NCBI GenBank assembly: GCA_963822115.1
Contig: CAWGGM010000011.1
Coordinates: 310,001-374,000 of the forward strand
Direction: 5' to 3'
Length of the DNA stretch: 64,000 nt
Origin: CAWDXG01 sp963822115
GTDB lineage: Bacteria > Myxococcota_A > Polyangia > Polyangiales > Polyangiaceae
Shown: positions 16,860 to 24,228 of the stretch, piece by piece
Numbering within the stretch: position 1 is the first letter of the stretch
How the letters are laid out: each line of letters begins with the position of its first letter
Translations under genes and position numbers: made by a program
Notes under the pieces: model-generated
The model's input: the letters and a program-made list of their open reading frames with translations, nothing else
Database searches by the model: none
Told to the model about the DNA's origin: nothing

Positions 16860-16876
16860 GGGGGGCGAAGCCCCCC
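16860..16876. repeat. Strong GC hairpin between phaR and the phasin operon
   Basis: GGGGGGC-GAA-GCCCCCC is a perfect 7-bp stem with a three-base loop, 82 bp downstream of the phaR stop. No T-run follows on either strand, so it is not a classical terminator. It may stabilise the phaR mRNA end or be a dispersed palindromic element. The rest of 16654-16957 shows only the palindromes listed and no gene. Confidence 0.5.
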
Positions 16877-16957
16877 GGGAGGATTCCGGTGGGGGTGGGC
16901 GGGCGGGACACAAACCAATCCCACGACGCCGAGTGCGGAGCCGTCCAGCGCCTGTCG

Positions 16958-17515
16958 CTAGCGCTTGCGCTTGCTGCCTCGGATCTCGCGCTTGAGGTCG
17001 GCCAGCTCGCGGCGCAGCTCGGCGATGTCGTCGGCTTCCTGGGCGCGCGAAACCGGTTCTTCCGGCTCGGGCGTGGGCGTCTGCGGCGGTGCAAAAGGCT
17101 GCTGCTGCTGGCCCCAGAGGCGGCTCGAGACCAAGCGCGCCAGCGCGTTGCCGGCGCTGAACGGCACCGTCGCGAAGGGAAAGTACGGCGCGACTGCCTC
17201 CGCACCGTGCTTCGCCGAAACGTACAGTTCCAGCGCTCCCGACATGTACTTGCCGAAGAACTCGCCGAGCGCGTCGTCCTGCATGCGGATGAGCTGGACC
17301 AGCAGCGGCACGGGAAGCATCTTCGCCGCGGGCGTCTCGAGGATGATCTGGGTCAGCATGGCCTGCGTCAGGTCATCGCCGCTCTTGGCGTCGATGACGC
17401 GCACGTCCGACCCGGAGCGGATCTTCTCGGTCAGCTCGTCCTGGGTGATGTAGCGGCTGGCATCGGTGTCGTAGAGACGCCGGTTGCTGTACTTCTTGAC
17501 GACGATGGTGCTCAT
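16958..17515 (-). CDS. phaR: PHA synthesis repressor PhaR
   Basis: This 185-aa protein starts at the ATG before STIVVKKYSNRRLYDT, the hallmark of the PHB/PHA accumulation regulator DNA-binding domain (~1-65, including SRYIT). A second domain (~70-130) has QMLTQ-like and FFGKYMSGALE segments. The tail is Gln/Pro-rich with a basic coiled end (ELRRELADLKREIRGSKRKR). The known role is to repress phasin and PHA genes and to leave DNA when it binds nascent granules. It reads leftward behind its own promoter region. TGC-N3-GCA sites at 17518-17526 and 17570-17580 lie immediately upstream, which fits autoregulation. The longer frame to 17626 is not needed and would cover those sites. Confidence 0.93.
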   Translation of the reverse strand: MSTIVVKKYSNRRLYDTDASRYITQDELTEKIRSGSDVRVIDAKSGDDLTQAMLTQIILETPAAKMLPVPLLVQLIRMQDDALGEFFGKYMSGALELYVSAKHGAEAVAPYFPFATVPFSAGNALARLVSSRLWGQQQQPFAPPQTPTPEPEEPVSRAQEADDIAELRRELADLKREIRGSKRKR

Positions 17516-17517
17516 AT

Positions 17518-17526
17518 TGCGTTGCA
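17518..17526. promoter_or_regulatory. Candidate PhaR operator C
   Basis: TGCGTTGCA (TGC-N3-GCA) ends 3 bp ahead of the phaR start codon. It could overlap the ribosome site or the transcription start and allow autorepression. Inferred from the repeated pattern in this intergenic region. Confidence 0.45.
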
Positions 17527-17569
17527 GCATCATGGCCCCACGCGGGAGCCTTTGCAAGGCCAGTCCATG

Positions 17570-17580
17570 TTGCGCTGCAA
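17570..17580. promoter_or_regulatory. Candidate PhaR operator D
   Basis: TTGCGCTGCAA (TTGC-N3-GCAA) lies 55 bp upstream of phaR and 82 bp upstream of the rightward operon start. It is placed to act on both divergent promoters. Confidence 0.55.
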
Positions 17581-17636
17581 AATGCTCCTTGACGGGGATT
17601 AGTGACGGGTATACGTAGGTCGCCACGCCTGCGTGG

Positions 17637-17646
17637 TGCAGCGCAA
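17637..17646. promoter_or_regulatory. Candidate PhaR operator E
   Basis: TGCAGCGCAA is the reverse complement of the core of operator D. It sits directly in front of the AAGGAGG ribosome site (17648-17654) of the rightward lipoprotein gene, so binding here would block that operon. Confidence 0.5.
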
Positions 17647-17661
17647 CAAGGAGGCGGGTCG

Positions 17662-18681
17662 ATGCACGGTCCGATCAAGCTACAGGGGCTGACAGCGGCA
17701 GCGGCCCTGTTCGCGGCTTTCGCACTGCTGTCTGCCGGCAGCGGCTGCAGCTCGGCGGCGGGCGACAACAGCCAATGCAGCGTCGGAGCGGACTGCGCGT
17801 CGGGTGCTTGCCAGGCAGGGCGCTGCATCGCCACTACGGGCGGCAGCGGCGGCGTGACGGGTGGAGCCGGAGGCGCATCCGGGGCGGGGGGGCAGTCTTC
17901 GAGCGCCGGCGCCGGTGGCGTGGGCGGCAGCAGCACGGGGGGCAGTGCAGGCGCGGGCGGCAACGCAGGATCCAGCGGCAGCTGCCTGCCCAACAACGAC
18001 GGCGTGATCGAGCGCAAGGAAGTGCCGCTGATGGCTGGGCTCAAGGCCACGTTCATGACCGCCCAGAACGCCACGGTGGACACCGCCGGCAGCACGGCGT
18101 CGAACGGCAGCCGCAGCTGGGACCTGAGCGGCAGCCTGCCCGGCGATCAGCCGGTGCTGGTCACGACGCAGTCGGTGAAGGGAAGCTGGTACGAGAAGGA
18201 CTACCCCGGCGCAAGCTACGCCGCGCAGCTGTCCGCATCGCAGCCGCTGCTCGGCGTGTTCCAGATCACGAACGACTCGCTCTTGCTGCTGGGCGTGGTG
18301 TCGCCGAAGAACGGCGCGACCCAGACCGAGCTCAAGTACGCGCCGCCGGTCACGGTGCTCGCCTTCCCCTTGAAGGAGGGCAAGACCTGGACGACGACCT
18401 CCAATGTGACCGGCGTCGCACAGGGAATCCTGGCCAACTACACCGAGAAGTACGTGGACAAGGTGGACGCGCACGGCACGATGAAGACGCCGTTCGCGGA
18501 CTTCCCCGTACTGCGCACGCAGGTCGTCCTGACGCGCACGGTCGGCATCTACCCGACCGTCGTACGTACCTATCTGTTCACCACGGAGTGTTTCGGCACG
18601 ATCGCGTCGATCGTGTCCAAGGACAACGAGCAGAACGCCGAGTTCACGACTGCTGCCGAGGTGCAGAGGCTGTCGCCATGA
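17662..18681 (+). CDS. PHA-island lipoprotein A (paralogue of 21313-22167)
   Basis: This 339-aa protein starts at the ATG 7 nt after a perfect AAGGAGG. The signal peptide ends in AGSGC, giving a lipid-anchored Cys29. A short Cys-containing part (CSVGADCASGACQAGRC) and a Gly/Ser linker (~55-110) follow, then a globular domain that starts CLPNNDGVIERKE. The domain contains WYEKDY and LLLLGVV and ends NAEFTTAAEVQRL. The same landmarks occur in the lipoprotein at 21313-22167, so the two are paralogues. It has no named family that I recognise. It is the first gene of a seven-gene operon ending in PHA synthase, and its stop overlaps the next start (ATGA). It is likely an outer-membrane lipoprotein working with the hydrolase and barrel that follow. 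Confidence 0.85.
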   Translation: MHGPIKLQGLTAAAALFAAFALLSAGSGCSSAAGDNSQCSVGADCASGACQAGRCIATTGGSGGVTGGAGGASGAGGQSSSAGAGGVGGSSTGGSAGAGGNAGSSGSCLPNNDGVIERKEVPLMAGLKATFMTAQNATVDTAGSTASNGSRSWDLSGSLPGDQPVLVTTQSVKGSWYEKDYPGASYAAQLSASQPLLGVFQITNDSLLLLGVVSPKNGATQTELKYAPPVTVLAFPLKEGKTWTTTSNVTGVAQGILANYTEKYVDKVDAHGTMKTPFADFPVLRTQVVLTRTVGIYPTVVRTYLFTTECFGTIASIVSKDNEQNAEFTTAAEVQRLSP

Positions 18682-19700
18682 AACGCGCCATCTGGCCCCT
18701 CGTCGTCCTGGTCCTGCTCGCTACAGGTTGTATGCCAGCATTCCATCGCGGAGCCATGCCGGGGGAGCCGAAGCACGCGACGTTCGCCGAGGTCGACGGC
18801 GTGCGCGTGCGCTACGTCGACGTGGGGAAGGGCCCGGCGGTCGTGCTCTTGCACGGCTTCGCGTCGTCGCTGGATACCTGGGACGGCGTGATCCCGGTGC
18901 TCTCGAAGAGGCACCGCGTGATCGCGCTGGATCTGAAGGGCTTTGGCTGGACGGGGCGTCCGCCGGGCGACTACTCGCCGCGGGCGCAGGCCAAGCTGGT
19001 CTTCGACCTCCTGAAGCAGCGCCACGTGGATCGGGTCGCCGTCGTCGCGCACTCGTGGGGCTGCTCGGTGGCGCTGGCCATGGCGCTCGCGCACCCCGAG
19101 CGGGTGACCCGCATCGCGCTGTACGACGCCTGGGTGTACGAGGAGCAGCTGCCCAGCACCTTCCAGTGGGCGCGCGCAGGTGGGCTGGGCGAGGTGCTGT
19201 TCGATCTGTTCTACAAGGAGCTGCCCGGCGAGAAGATGTCCGCGGCCTTCTACAACCAGCGCTACGTCACCCAGCAGCTGGTCGACGAGGTGAAGGCGGC
19301 GCTCGGGCGCCCCGGCACCACCGCCGCCGCGCTCGCGGCGGTGCGCGGCCAGCGCTTCTACAAGGTGCAGGGGCGCTACAAGAAGATCGCGCAGCCGGTG
19401 CTGCTGCTCTGGGGCCGCGACGATCGCGTGGCACCGGTCAAGGTCGCCAACCGCCTGCTCAGGGATCTGCCCGACTCCAAGCTCATCGTGTACCCGCGCT
19501 GCGGGCACTTCCCGATGATCGAGGCGGCGTCGGCGTCGACGCGCGATCTGGTGCACTTCATCGGCCAAGGCGCCACGGCGTCGGCGCGCCCGGCGCCGGC
19601 GCACGTTCCGTCACCTGCGCCGGTGCCTGCCACGTCTCCCGAGCCCGGGCCCGCGCCTTCGCCACCTGCCGCTTCGAAGCCGGAGCAGAGCGGAACCTGA
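18678..19700 (+). CDS. Alpha/beta-hydrolase lipoprotein
   Basis: This 340-aa protein starts within ATGA, overlapping the previous stop by 4 nt. The signal peptide ends in LATGC (Cys18), so the enzyme is lipid-anchored outside the cytoplasm. The hydrolase core has LLHGF (oxyanion region), the nucleophile elbow AHSWG with Ser126, an acid at Asp248 or Asp249 (WGRDDRV) and His277 (CGHFPMIE). A Pro/Ala/Ser-rich tail (~298-340) may cross or bind cell-wall material. The family includes esterases, lipases and C-C hydrolases. Given the operon, an ester substrate such as a lipid or hydroxyalkanoate oligomer is plausible but unproven. Confidence 0.88.
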   Translation: MKRAIWPLVVLVLLATGCMPAFHRGAMPGEPKHATFAEVDGVRVRYVDVGKGPAVVLLHGFASSLDTWDGVIPVLSKRHRVIALDLKGFGWTGRPPGDYSPRAQAKLVFDLLKQRHVDRVAVVAHSWGCSVALAMALAHPERVTRIALYDAWVYEEQLPSTFQWARAGGLGEVLFDLFYKELPGEKMSAAFYNQRYVTQQLVDEVKAALGRPGTTAAALAAVRGQRFYKVQGRYKKIAQPVLLLWGRDDRVAPVKVANRLLRDLPDSKLIVYPRCGHFPMIEAASASTRDLVHFIGQGATASARPAPAHVPSPAPVPATSPEPGPAPSPPAASKPEQSGT

Positions 19701-19703
19701 GCC

Positions 19704-21305
19704 ATGCCGCGCGCCGTTACGCGAGCAGCCGGAAAGGCGTGGAGCGCTGCGTTTGCAGCGCTATTGGCGCTCTCGGCGGCGCCCGGCGCGCGCGCGACGG
19801 GGCTCAGCGACCACGGCGAGGACCTGCGCCACGCGCCGGAGCACATCTTCAAGCTCACCGGCTACTACCGGCTGCGCCTCGAAGCGCTGCAGGACATGGA
19901 CCTTTCGCGCGGGCCCACACCGTCGGGACAGCTGCTGTATCCGGTGCCGCTCGCGGACCCGAAGGCGCACACGCTCACGCGCGGCGACATGCGGCTGCGC
20001 ACGGATCTGGCGATCTATGCGCCGGGTGGCGGGCTGGCGGTCAAGGCGCGCATCGACTCGCTCGACAACGTCGCGCTGGGCAGCGCGCCCCAGGGTATTC
20101 CGGCGGGGACGACCACGCAGGTGGCGTCGCCCGCGCCGATCCGCATCAAGCGCGTCTACGGCGAGGCGCTGACGCCGTTCGGGCTGCTGGCCGCGGGGCG
20201 CATGGGCAGCCAGTGGGGCCTGGGCATGCTGACCAACGGCGGCGACTGTACCGACTGCGACAGCGGCGATGCGGTGGACCGCGTTGCGTTCGTGACGCCG
20301 CTGCTCGGGCACCTGATCGCGGTGGCGTACGACTTTTCGGCGACAGGGCCGTTCGTGCCGGATCGCGCGGGCACCCGCAGCATCGATTTTGCGCCCAGCG
20401 TCAACGTGCACACCGTCACGGCCGCCATCATGCGCTACCACAGCGCCGAGGCGATCCATCGGCGCAGCAAGGCAGGCCTCGGCACGTTCGACTACGGCGC
20501 GTACTACTCGCACCGCTGGCAGAAGAACGACATCCCCGCGACCTACCTGCCGACGGCGTCTCCGGTGCCGATCGATGCGTCGCAGGTCATGGTGCGCGGC
20601 TACAACGCCGACGCGATCGACCTGTGGCTGAGGCTGATGGCGCCCGGTGTCCACATCGAGGCGGAAGGGGCGTGGCTGCACGCGCGTGTGGCGCAGCCGT
20701 CGTTGATCCCCGGCGCGCTGTTCAACAAGCCCGTCACGTCCAACCAGCTCGGCGCGGCTCTGAAGAGCGACTTCGGCTCGGACGACGACCCGCTCGGCGC
20801 GGGGCTGGACGCGGGCTACGCGAGCGGGGACTCGGCGCCCGGCTTCGGCGCGTTTCCCGTTGCCGGCGCCCCCGCGCCGAAGCCCGGCGACCTCGACGGC
20901 GCGCAGTCGAACCCGCCCTACGACAACACCGTCAACAACTTCCGCTTCCACCCCGACTATCACATCGACCGCATCCTGTTCCGCGAGATCATCGGGACCG
21001 TCACCGACGCGGTGTACCTCAGACCCCACGCGCGGCTGACCGTGTTCCATGTCTCGAGCGGCACGCTGGAGGCGCGGGCCGCGGTGATCGCGTCGTGGGC
21101 GGTCAATGCGCAGTCGACACCCGGGCAGAAGCGCCCGCTCGGCGTGGAGGTCGACCCCACGCTCGGCTATCTCAGCAACGACGGCTTCGAGCTCGCGTTG
21201 GAGCAGGGCACGCTGTTCCCGCTTTCCGGTCTCGACAACCCCTTGCTCCACAAGAAGGCGCAGCCCGCGCAGATCTGGCGGCTGCGTTTCACGTTCCTGT
21301 TCTGA
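19704..21305 (+). CDS. Outer-membrane beta-barrel protein
   Basis: This 533-aa protein has a signal peptide (~1-32, cleavage near ARATG). The rest is rich in alternating beta-strand patterns with aromatic ends (YYRLRLEAL, MRLRTDLAIYAP, AYYSHRW) and it finishes with FTFLF, a C-terminal aromatic as required for barrel insertion. A CTDCDSGD loop could form a disulfide. It resembles the myxobacterial TIGR04551-type barrel family as I remember it, whose function is unknown. It sits 3 nt after the hydrolase gene and 7 nt before lipoprotein B, inside the PHA operon. A role in passage of hydrophobic or acidic substrates through the outer membrane is inferred. Confidence 0.8.
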   Translation: MPRAVTRAAGKAWSAAFAALLALSAAPGARATGLSDHGEDLRHAPEHIFKLTGYYRLRLEALQDMDLSRGPTPSGQLLYPVPLADPKAHTLTRGDMRLRTDLAIYAPGGGLAVKARIDSLDNVALGSAPQGIPAGTTTQVASPAPIRIKRVYGEALTPFGLLAAGRMGSQWGLGMLTNGGDCTDCDSGDAVDRVAFVTPLLGHLIAVAYDFSATGPFVPDRAGTRSIDFAPSVNVHTVTAAIMRYHSAEAIHRRSKAGLGTFDYGAYYSHRWQKNDIPATYLPTASPVPIDASQVMVRGYNADAIDLWLRLMAPGVHIEAEGAWLHARVAQPSLIPGALFNKPVTSNQLGAALKSDFGSDDDPLGAGLDAGYASGDSAPGFGAFPVAGAPAPKPGDLDGAQSNPPYDNTVNNFRFHPDYHIDRILFREIIGTVTDAVYLRPHARLTVFHVSSGTLEARAAVIASWAVNAQSTPGQKRPLGVEVDPTLGYLSNDGFELALEQGTLFPLSGLDNPLLHKKAQPAQIWRLRFTFLF

Positions 21306-21312
21306 GGGTTTC

Positions 21313-22167
21313 ATGCAAGACAGTCGCGCAATCCTATTCGGTCTTGTGGTGCTCTCGCTGTGCAGCGCGTGCAGCGATGGCGCGGCGAATCCCAAGGCGC
21401 GCGCAGACTACACCGGGGCGCCGCCCGCAAAGCTCTCCTGCGTGCCGAACCTGGACGGGAAGATCGACGCCAGCGAGATCCAGCCGGCCATCGGTGTGCC
21501 GCTCTCGTATCTGGTTTCGCCGGCGGGCACCCAGCGCACGGTGAACGTGGCCGGGACGGTCGACTCCCACGGCAAGCACTACTGGGACATGTCCGTCGAC
21601 TACGCCAGCGATCAGCTTGCGCACATCGAGCCGACGGCGATCGCGGGCAAGTGGTACGAGAAGTCGTTCCCGGCGGACGCGTTCGTGGCGCCTTTCGACA
21701 CGGCCGACACCGTCGAGCAGATCCTGCGGGAGGACGACAAGGCCGTGTATCTGCTGGGGCTTGCTTCGCACGACAAGTCCCCGCCCGAGGGGCAGACGCT
21801 GCTCATCTACGACAAGCCGGTGTCGCTGCTCGAGTTCCCGCTGCAGCCGGGGGTGAAGTTCGTGTCCACGGGCACCGTCCAGAACGGCAAGCTGCGCGGC
21901 CTGCCCTACGCCGGCAAGGACATCTACGAGGTGAGCGACGATGCGATCGGCGAGCTGAAGCTGCCGCAGCTCACCTTCACGCAGGTCCACCGCATCCGCA
22001 CCAAGGTGACGAACCAGCCCGCAGTGGGCACCAGCACCACGCAGGAGCAGGTGTCGTTCTACTTCGAGTGCTTCGCGGAAGTGGCGCGCATTACCAGTCT
22101 GCCGAACGAGACGGCGGCGGACTTCACGACGGCATCCGAGGTGAGACGCCTCGGCATCGACCGCTGA
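21313..22167 (+). CDS. PHA-island lipoprotein B (paralogue of 17662-18681)
   Basis: This 284-aa protein starts at the ATG 7 nt after the barrel stop, with a GAGGG site. The signal peptide ends LCSAC (Cys20). The mature domain starts CVPNLDGKIDASE (43-55), where the pattern C-x-P-N-x-D-G-x-I-x3-E matches lipoprotein A and resembles half of a calcium-binding EF/dockerin loop. Other shared landmarks are KWYEKSF, AVYLLGL, a beta-rich middle and the ending NETAADFTTASEVRRL. Unlike A it has no long Gly/Ser linker. Having two diverged copies in one operon around a barrel suggests a heteromeric surface complex (inference). Confidence 0.84.
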   Translation: MQDSRAILFGLVVLSLCSACSDGAANPKARADYTGAPPAKLSCVPNLDGKIDASEIQPAIGVPLSYLVSPAGTQRTVNVAGTVDSHGKHYWDMSVDYASDQLAHIEPTAIAGKWYEKSFPADAFVAPFDTADTVEQILREDDKAVYLLGLASHDKSPPEGQTLLIYDKPVSLLEFPLQPGVKFVSTGTVQNGKLRGLPYAGKDIYEVSDDAIGELKLPQLTFTQVHRIRTKVTNQPAVGTSTTQEQVSFYFECFAEVARITSLPNETAADFTTASEVRRLGIDR

Positions 22168-22184
22168 AAGAAAGGAACAGACGA

Positions 22185-22469
22185 ATGTTCGGTTGGGACA
22201 TGAGCAAGAAATGGTTCGATCGCTGGGAAAACGCGACGGCCCAGTATCTCGAGCACTGGCTGAAGAGCCCGCTTCTGCTGGAGCCGGCAGGCGCGTGGCT
22301 CACGGCGATGATGAAGGCCAAGACGGCGAGCGACAAGGCGACCGCTGCGTGGTGGGGCGGGCTCGGGCTGCCCACCAAGCGCGACCAGGAACGCGCGCTG
22401 CACGCGCTGAACCAGCTCGAGAGCCGTTTGAACGATCTGGAAGAGAAGCTCGAGTCACAGCAGAGCTGA
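22185..22469 (+). CDS. PhaE/phasin-like small helical protein
   Basis: This 94-aa protein starts at the ATG at 22185, with GAAAGGAA upstream. It is helical, Trp-rich at the N-terminus (MSKKWFDRWENA, EHWLKSP). It ends in a coiled-coil piece GLGLPTKRDQERALHALNQLE followed by Leu/Glu heptads. A G-(L/I)-P-T segment before a coiled coil is typical of the end of class III PhaE subunits and of some phasins. It is probably a cytoplasmic partner of the PHA synthase two genes downstream. It is much shorter than PhaE (~300-400 aa), so it may be a minimal version. Confidence 0.72.
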   Translation: MFGWDMSKKWFDRWENATAQYLEHWLKSPLLLEPAGAWLTAMMKAKTASDKATAAWWGGLGLPTKRDQERALHALNQLESRLNDLEEKLESQQS

Positions 22470-22488
22470 ACCGGGGAGGAGTACACCC

Positions 22489-24228
22489 ATGTTGGACATC
22501 ACGCCGTATCTCGAACTGAAGAGCGCGCCGCACGCCGTGTTCGACGCGCTGGACGAGCGGCGCAGCCGCCCGCGCTTCATGATGCCGACTGGTGACGGCG
22601 ACTACCGCGCGGTCACCTGGGGCTCGTTCGCCGACAGCATCCGTCGTGCGGCGCTGTTCCTGGCGGCGGCCGGGTTCGAGTCGGGCGACCGCGCGGCGGT
22701 GTTCGCTCCGAACCGCGTCGAGTGGATGTCGGCCGCGCTGGCGATCCAGTCGGCTGGCGGTGTGATGGTGCCGATCTACCCGGCCAGCACGGCCGAGCAG
22801 GCGGCGTACGTGGTCCTGCACAGCGACGCGCGTTTCGTGTTCGTCGACACCGCACCGCTGCTCGGTCGTGTGCTCGAAGCATGGCCGAGCTACAAGAACG
22901 TCGAGCGCATCGTGCTGCTCGACGACACGCTGGATGCGGCCGAGGTGCTCGCGGGGTTGCGCGCCGAGGGGCACGAGCTACCGAGCGCGGCCGAGGTCGA
23001 GAAGAAGGTGGTCTCGTGGTCGCGGGTGCAGGCGCTCGGTGCCGCCCGCGACGCCGAAAAGCCCGGCGAGTTCGAGGAGCGGCTCGGCGCCATCTCGCTC
23101 GATGCGCCCGGCATGATGCTCTACACCAGCGGCACGACCGGCAACCCCAAGGGCGTGCCGCTCACGCATCGCAACGTCGGCGTCAACGGGTTGGATTGGC
23201 TGCGCTGCAACGCACCGCTGCTCGACGAACAGGCAGTGGACCTGCTCTGGCTGCCGATGAGCCACATCTTCGGTTTCGGCGAGGCGTGCATCGGCAACAC
23301 GCTGGGCTTCACCACCTACCTGTCCGATCCGGTGAGCGCGCTGGGCGAGCTGCCGCGCGTCAGGCCGAACGTGTTCATGAGCGTGCCGGCGTACTGGGAA
23401 AAGCTGGCGATGCAGGCGCTCGCCGAGCCGGACCGCGACAAGCAGCGCGCGAAGCTCGGCGAAGTCACCGGCGGCCGGCTGAAGTTCTGCCTGTCCGGCG
23501 GTGCGGGACTGAAGCGCGAGGTGAAGGAGCTGTTCTACGATTGCGGACTGCTCATCATCGAGGGGTACGGGCTCAGCGAATGCTCGCCCACGCTCACGCT
23601 CAACCGTCCCGGCGAGTTCCGCTTCGACTCGGTCGGCAAGCCGCTGCCGAGCGTGGAGCTGAAGCTGGCCGAGGATGGCGAGATCCTGGCCAAGGGCGAC
23701 AACGTCTTTTCCGGCTACCACAAAGACCCCGACGCGACGCGCGAGGCCTTCACCGAGGACGGCTGGCTCAAGACCGGCGACGTGGGCCGCTTCACGGAAG
23801 ACGGCTTCCTGCAGATCATCGATCGCAAGAAGGAGATCCTGGTGACGGCGGGCGGCAAGAACGTGCCGCCGGCGAACATCGAGCTGCGTTTCGCGGACGA
23901 CCCGCTGATCGCTCACCTGGTGGTGTACGGCGACGGCAAGAAGTACCTGGTCGCTGGCGTATGGCTGGACCCGGAGACGGCGGACGCGGAGCTCTCGAAG
24001 CGGAATGTCGCCCCTGGCGAGCGCAAGCAGGCGCTGGAGGCCCTGGTGCAGGAGCGCATCGACCGCGTCAATGCGGAGCTCGCGCGCTACGAGCAGGTCA
24101 AGCGTTTCGTCATCATGGACACGCCGCTCACGGTCGCGGGCGGGCTCATGACCACGACGCTCAAGCTCAAGCGCAAGAAGATCTACGAAGCGCTCAAGGA
24201 CCAGTTCGAAGCCCTGTACGCGTCATGA
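22489..24228 (+). CDS. AMP-binding acyl-CoA ligase (long-chain type)
   Basis: This 579-aa ANL-family enzyme starts at the ATG after GGGGAGGAG. The motifs are present in order: P-loop-like YTSGTTGNPKG (~212-222), GYGLSE (~360), the hinge region GWLKTGD and DRKKEILVTAGGKN (~425-460), and a C-terminal Lys in TLKLKRKK for adenylation. Family members activate fatty acids with ATP and CoA to acyl-CoA. Within this operon it could activate fatty or hydroxy acids to supply the PHA synthase encoded next to it; the substrate is inferred. Its stop overlaps the next start (ATGA), indicating translational coupling with the synthase. Confidence 0.93.
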   Translation: MLDITPYLELKSAPHAVFDALDERRSRPRFMMPTGDGDYRAVTWGSFADSIRRAALFLAAAGFESGDRAAVFAPNRVEWMSAALAIQSAGGVMVPIYPASTAEQAAYVVLHSDARFVFVDTAPLLGRVLEAWPSYKNVERIVLLDDTLDAAEVLAGLRAEGHELPSAAEVEKKVVSWSRVQALGAARDAEKPGEFEERLGAISLDAPGMMLYTSGTTGNPKGVPLTHRNVGVNGLDWLRCNAPLLDEQAVDLLWLPMSHIFGFGEACIGNTLGFTTYLSDPVSALGELPRVRPNVFMSVPAYWEKLAMQALAEPDRDKQRAKLGEVTGGRLKFCLSGGAGLKREVKELFYDCGLLIIEGYGLSECSPTLTLNRPGEFRFDSVGKPLPSVELKLAEDGEILAKGDNVFSGYHKDPDATREAFTEDGWLKTGDVGRFTEDGFLQIIDRKKEILVTAGGKNVPPANIELRFADDPLIAHLVVYGDGKKYLVAGVWLDPETADAELSKRNVAPGERKQALEALVQERIDRVNAELARYEQVKRFVIMDTPLTVAGGLMTTTLKLKRKKIYEALKDQFEALYAS

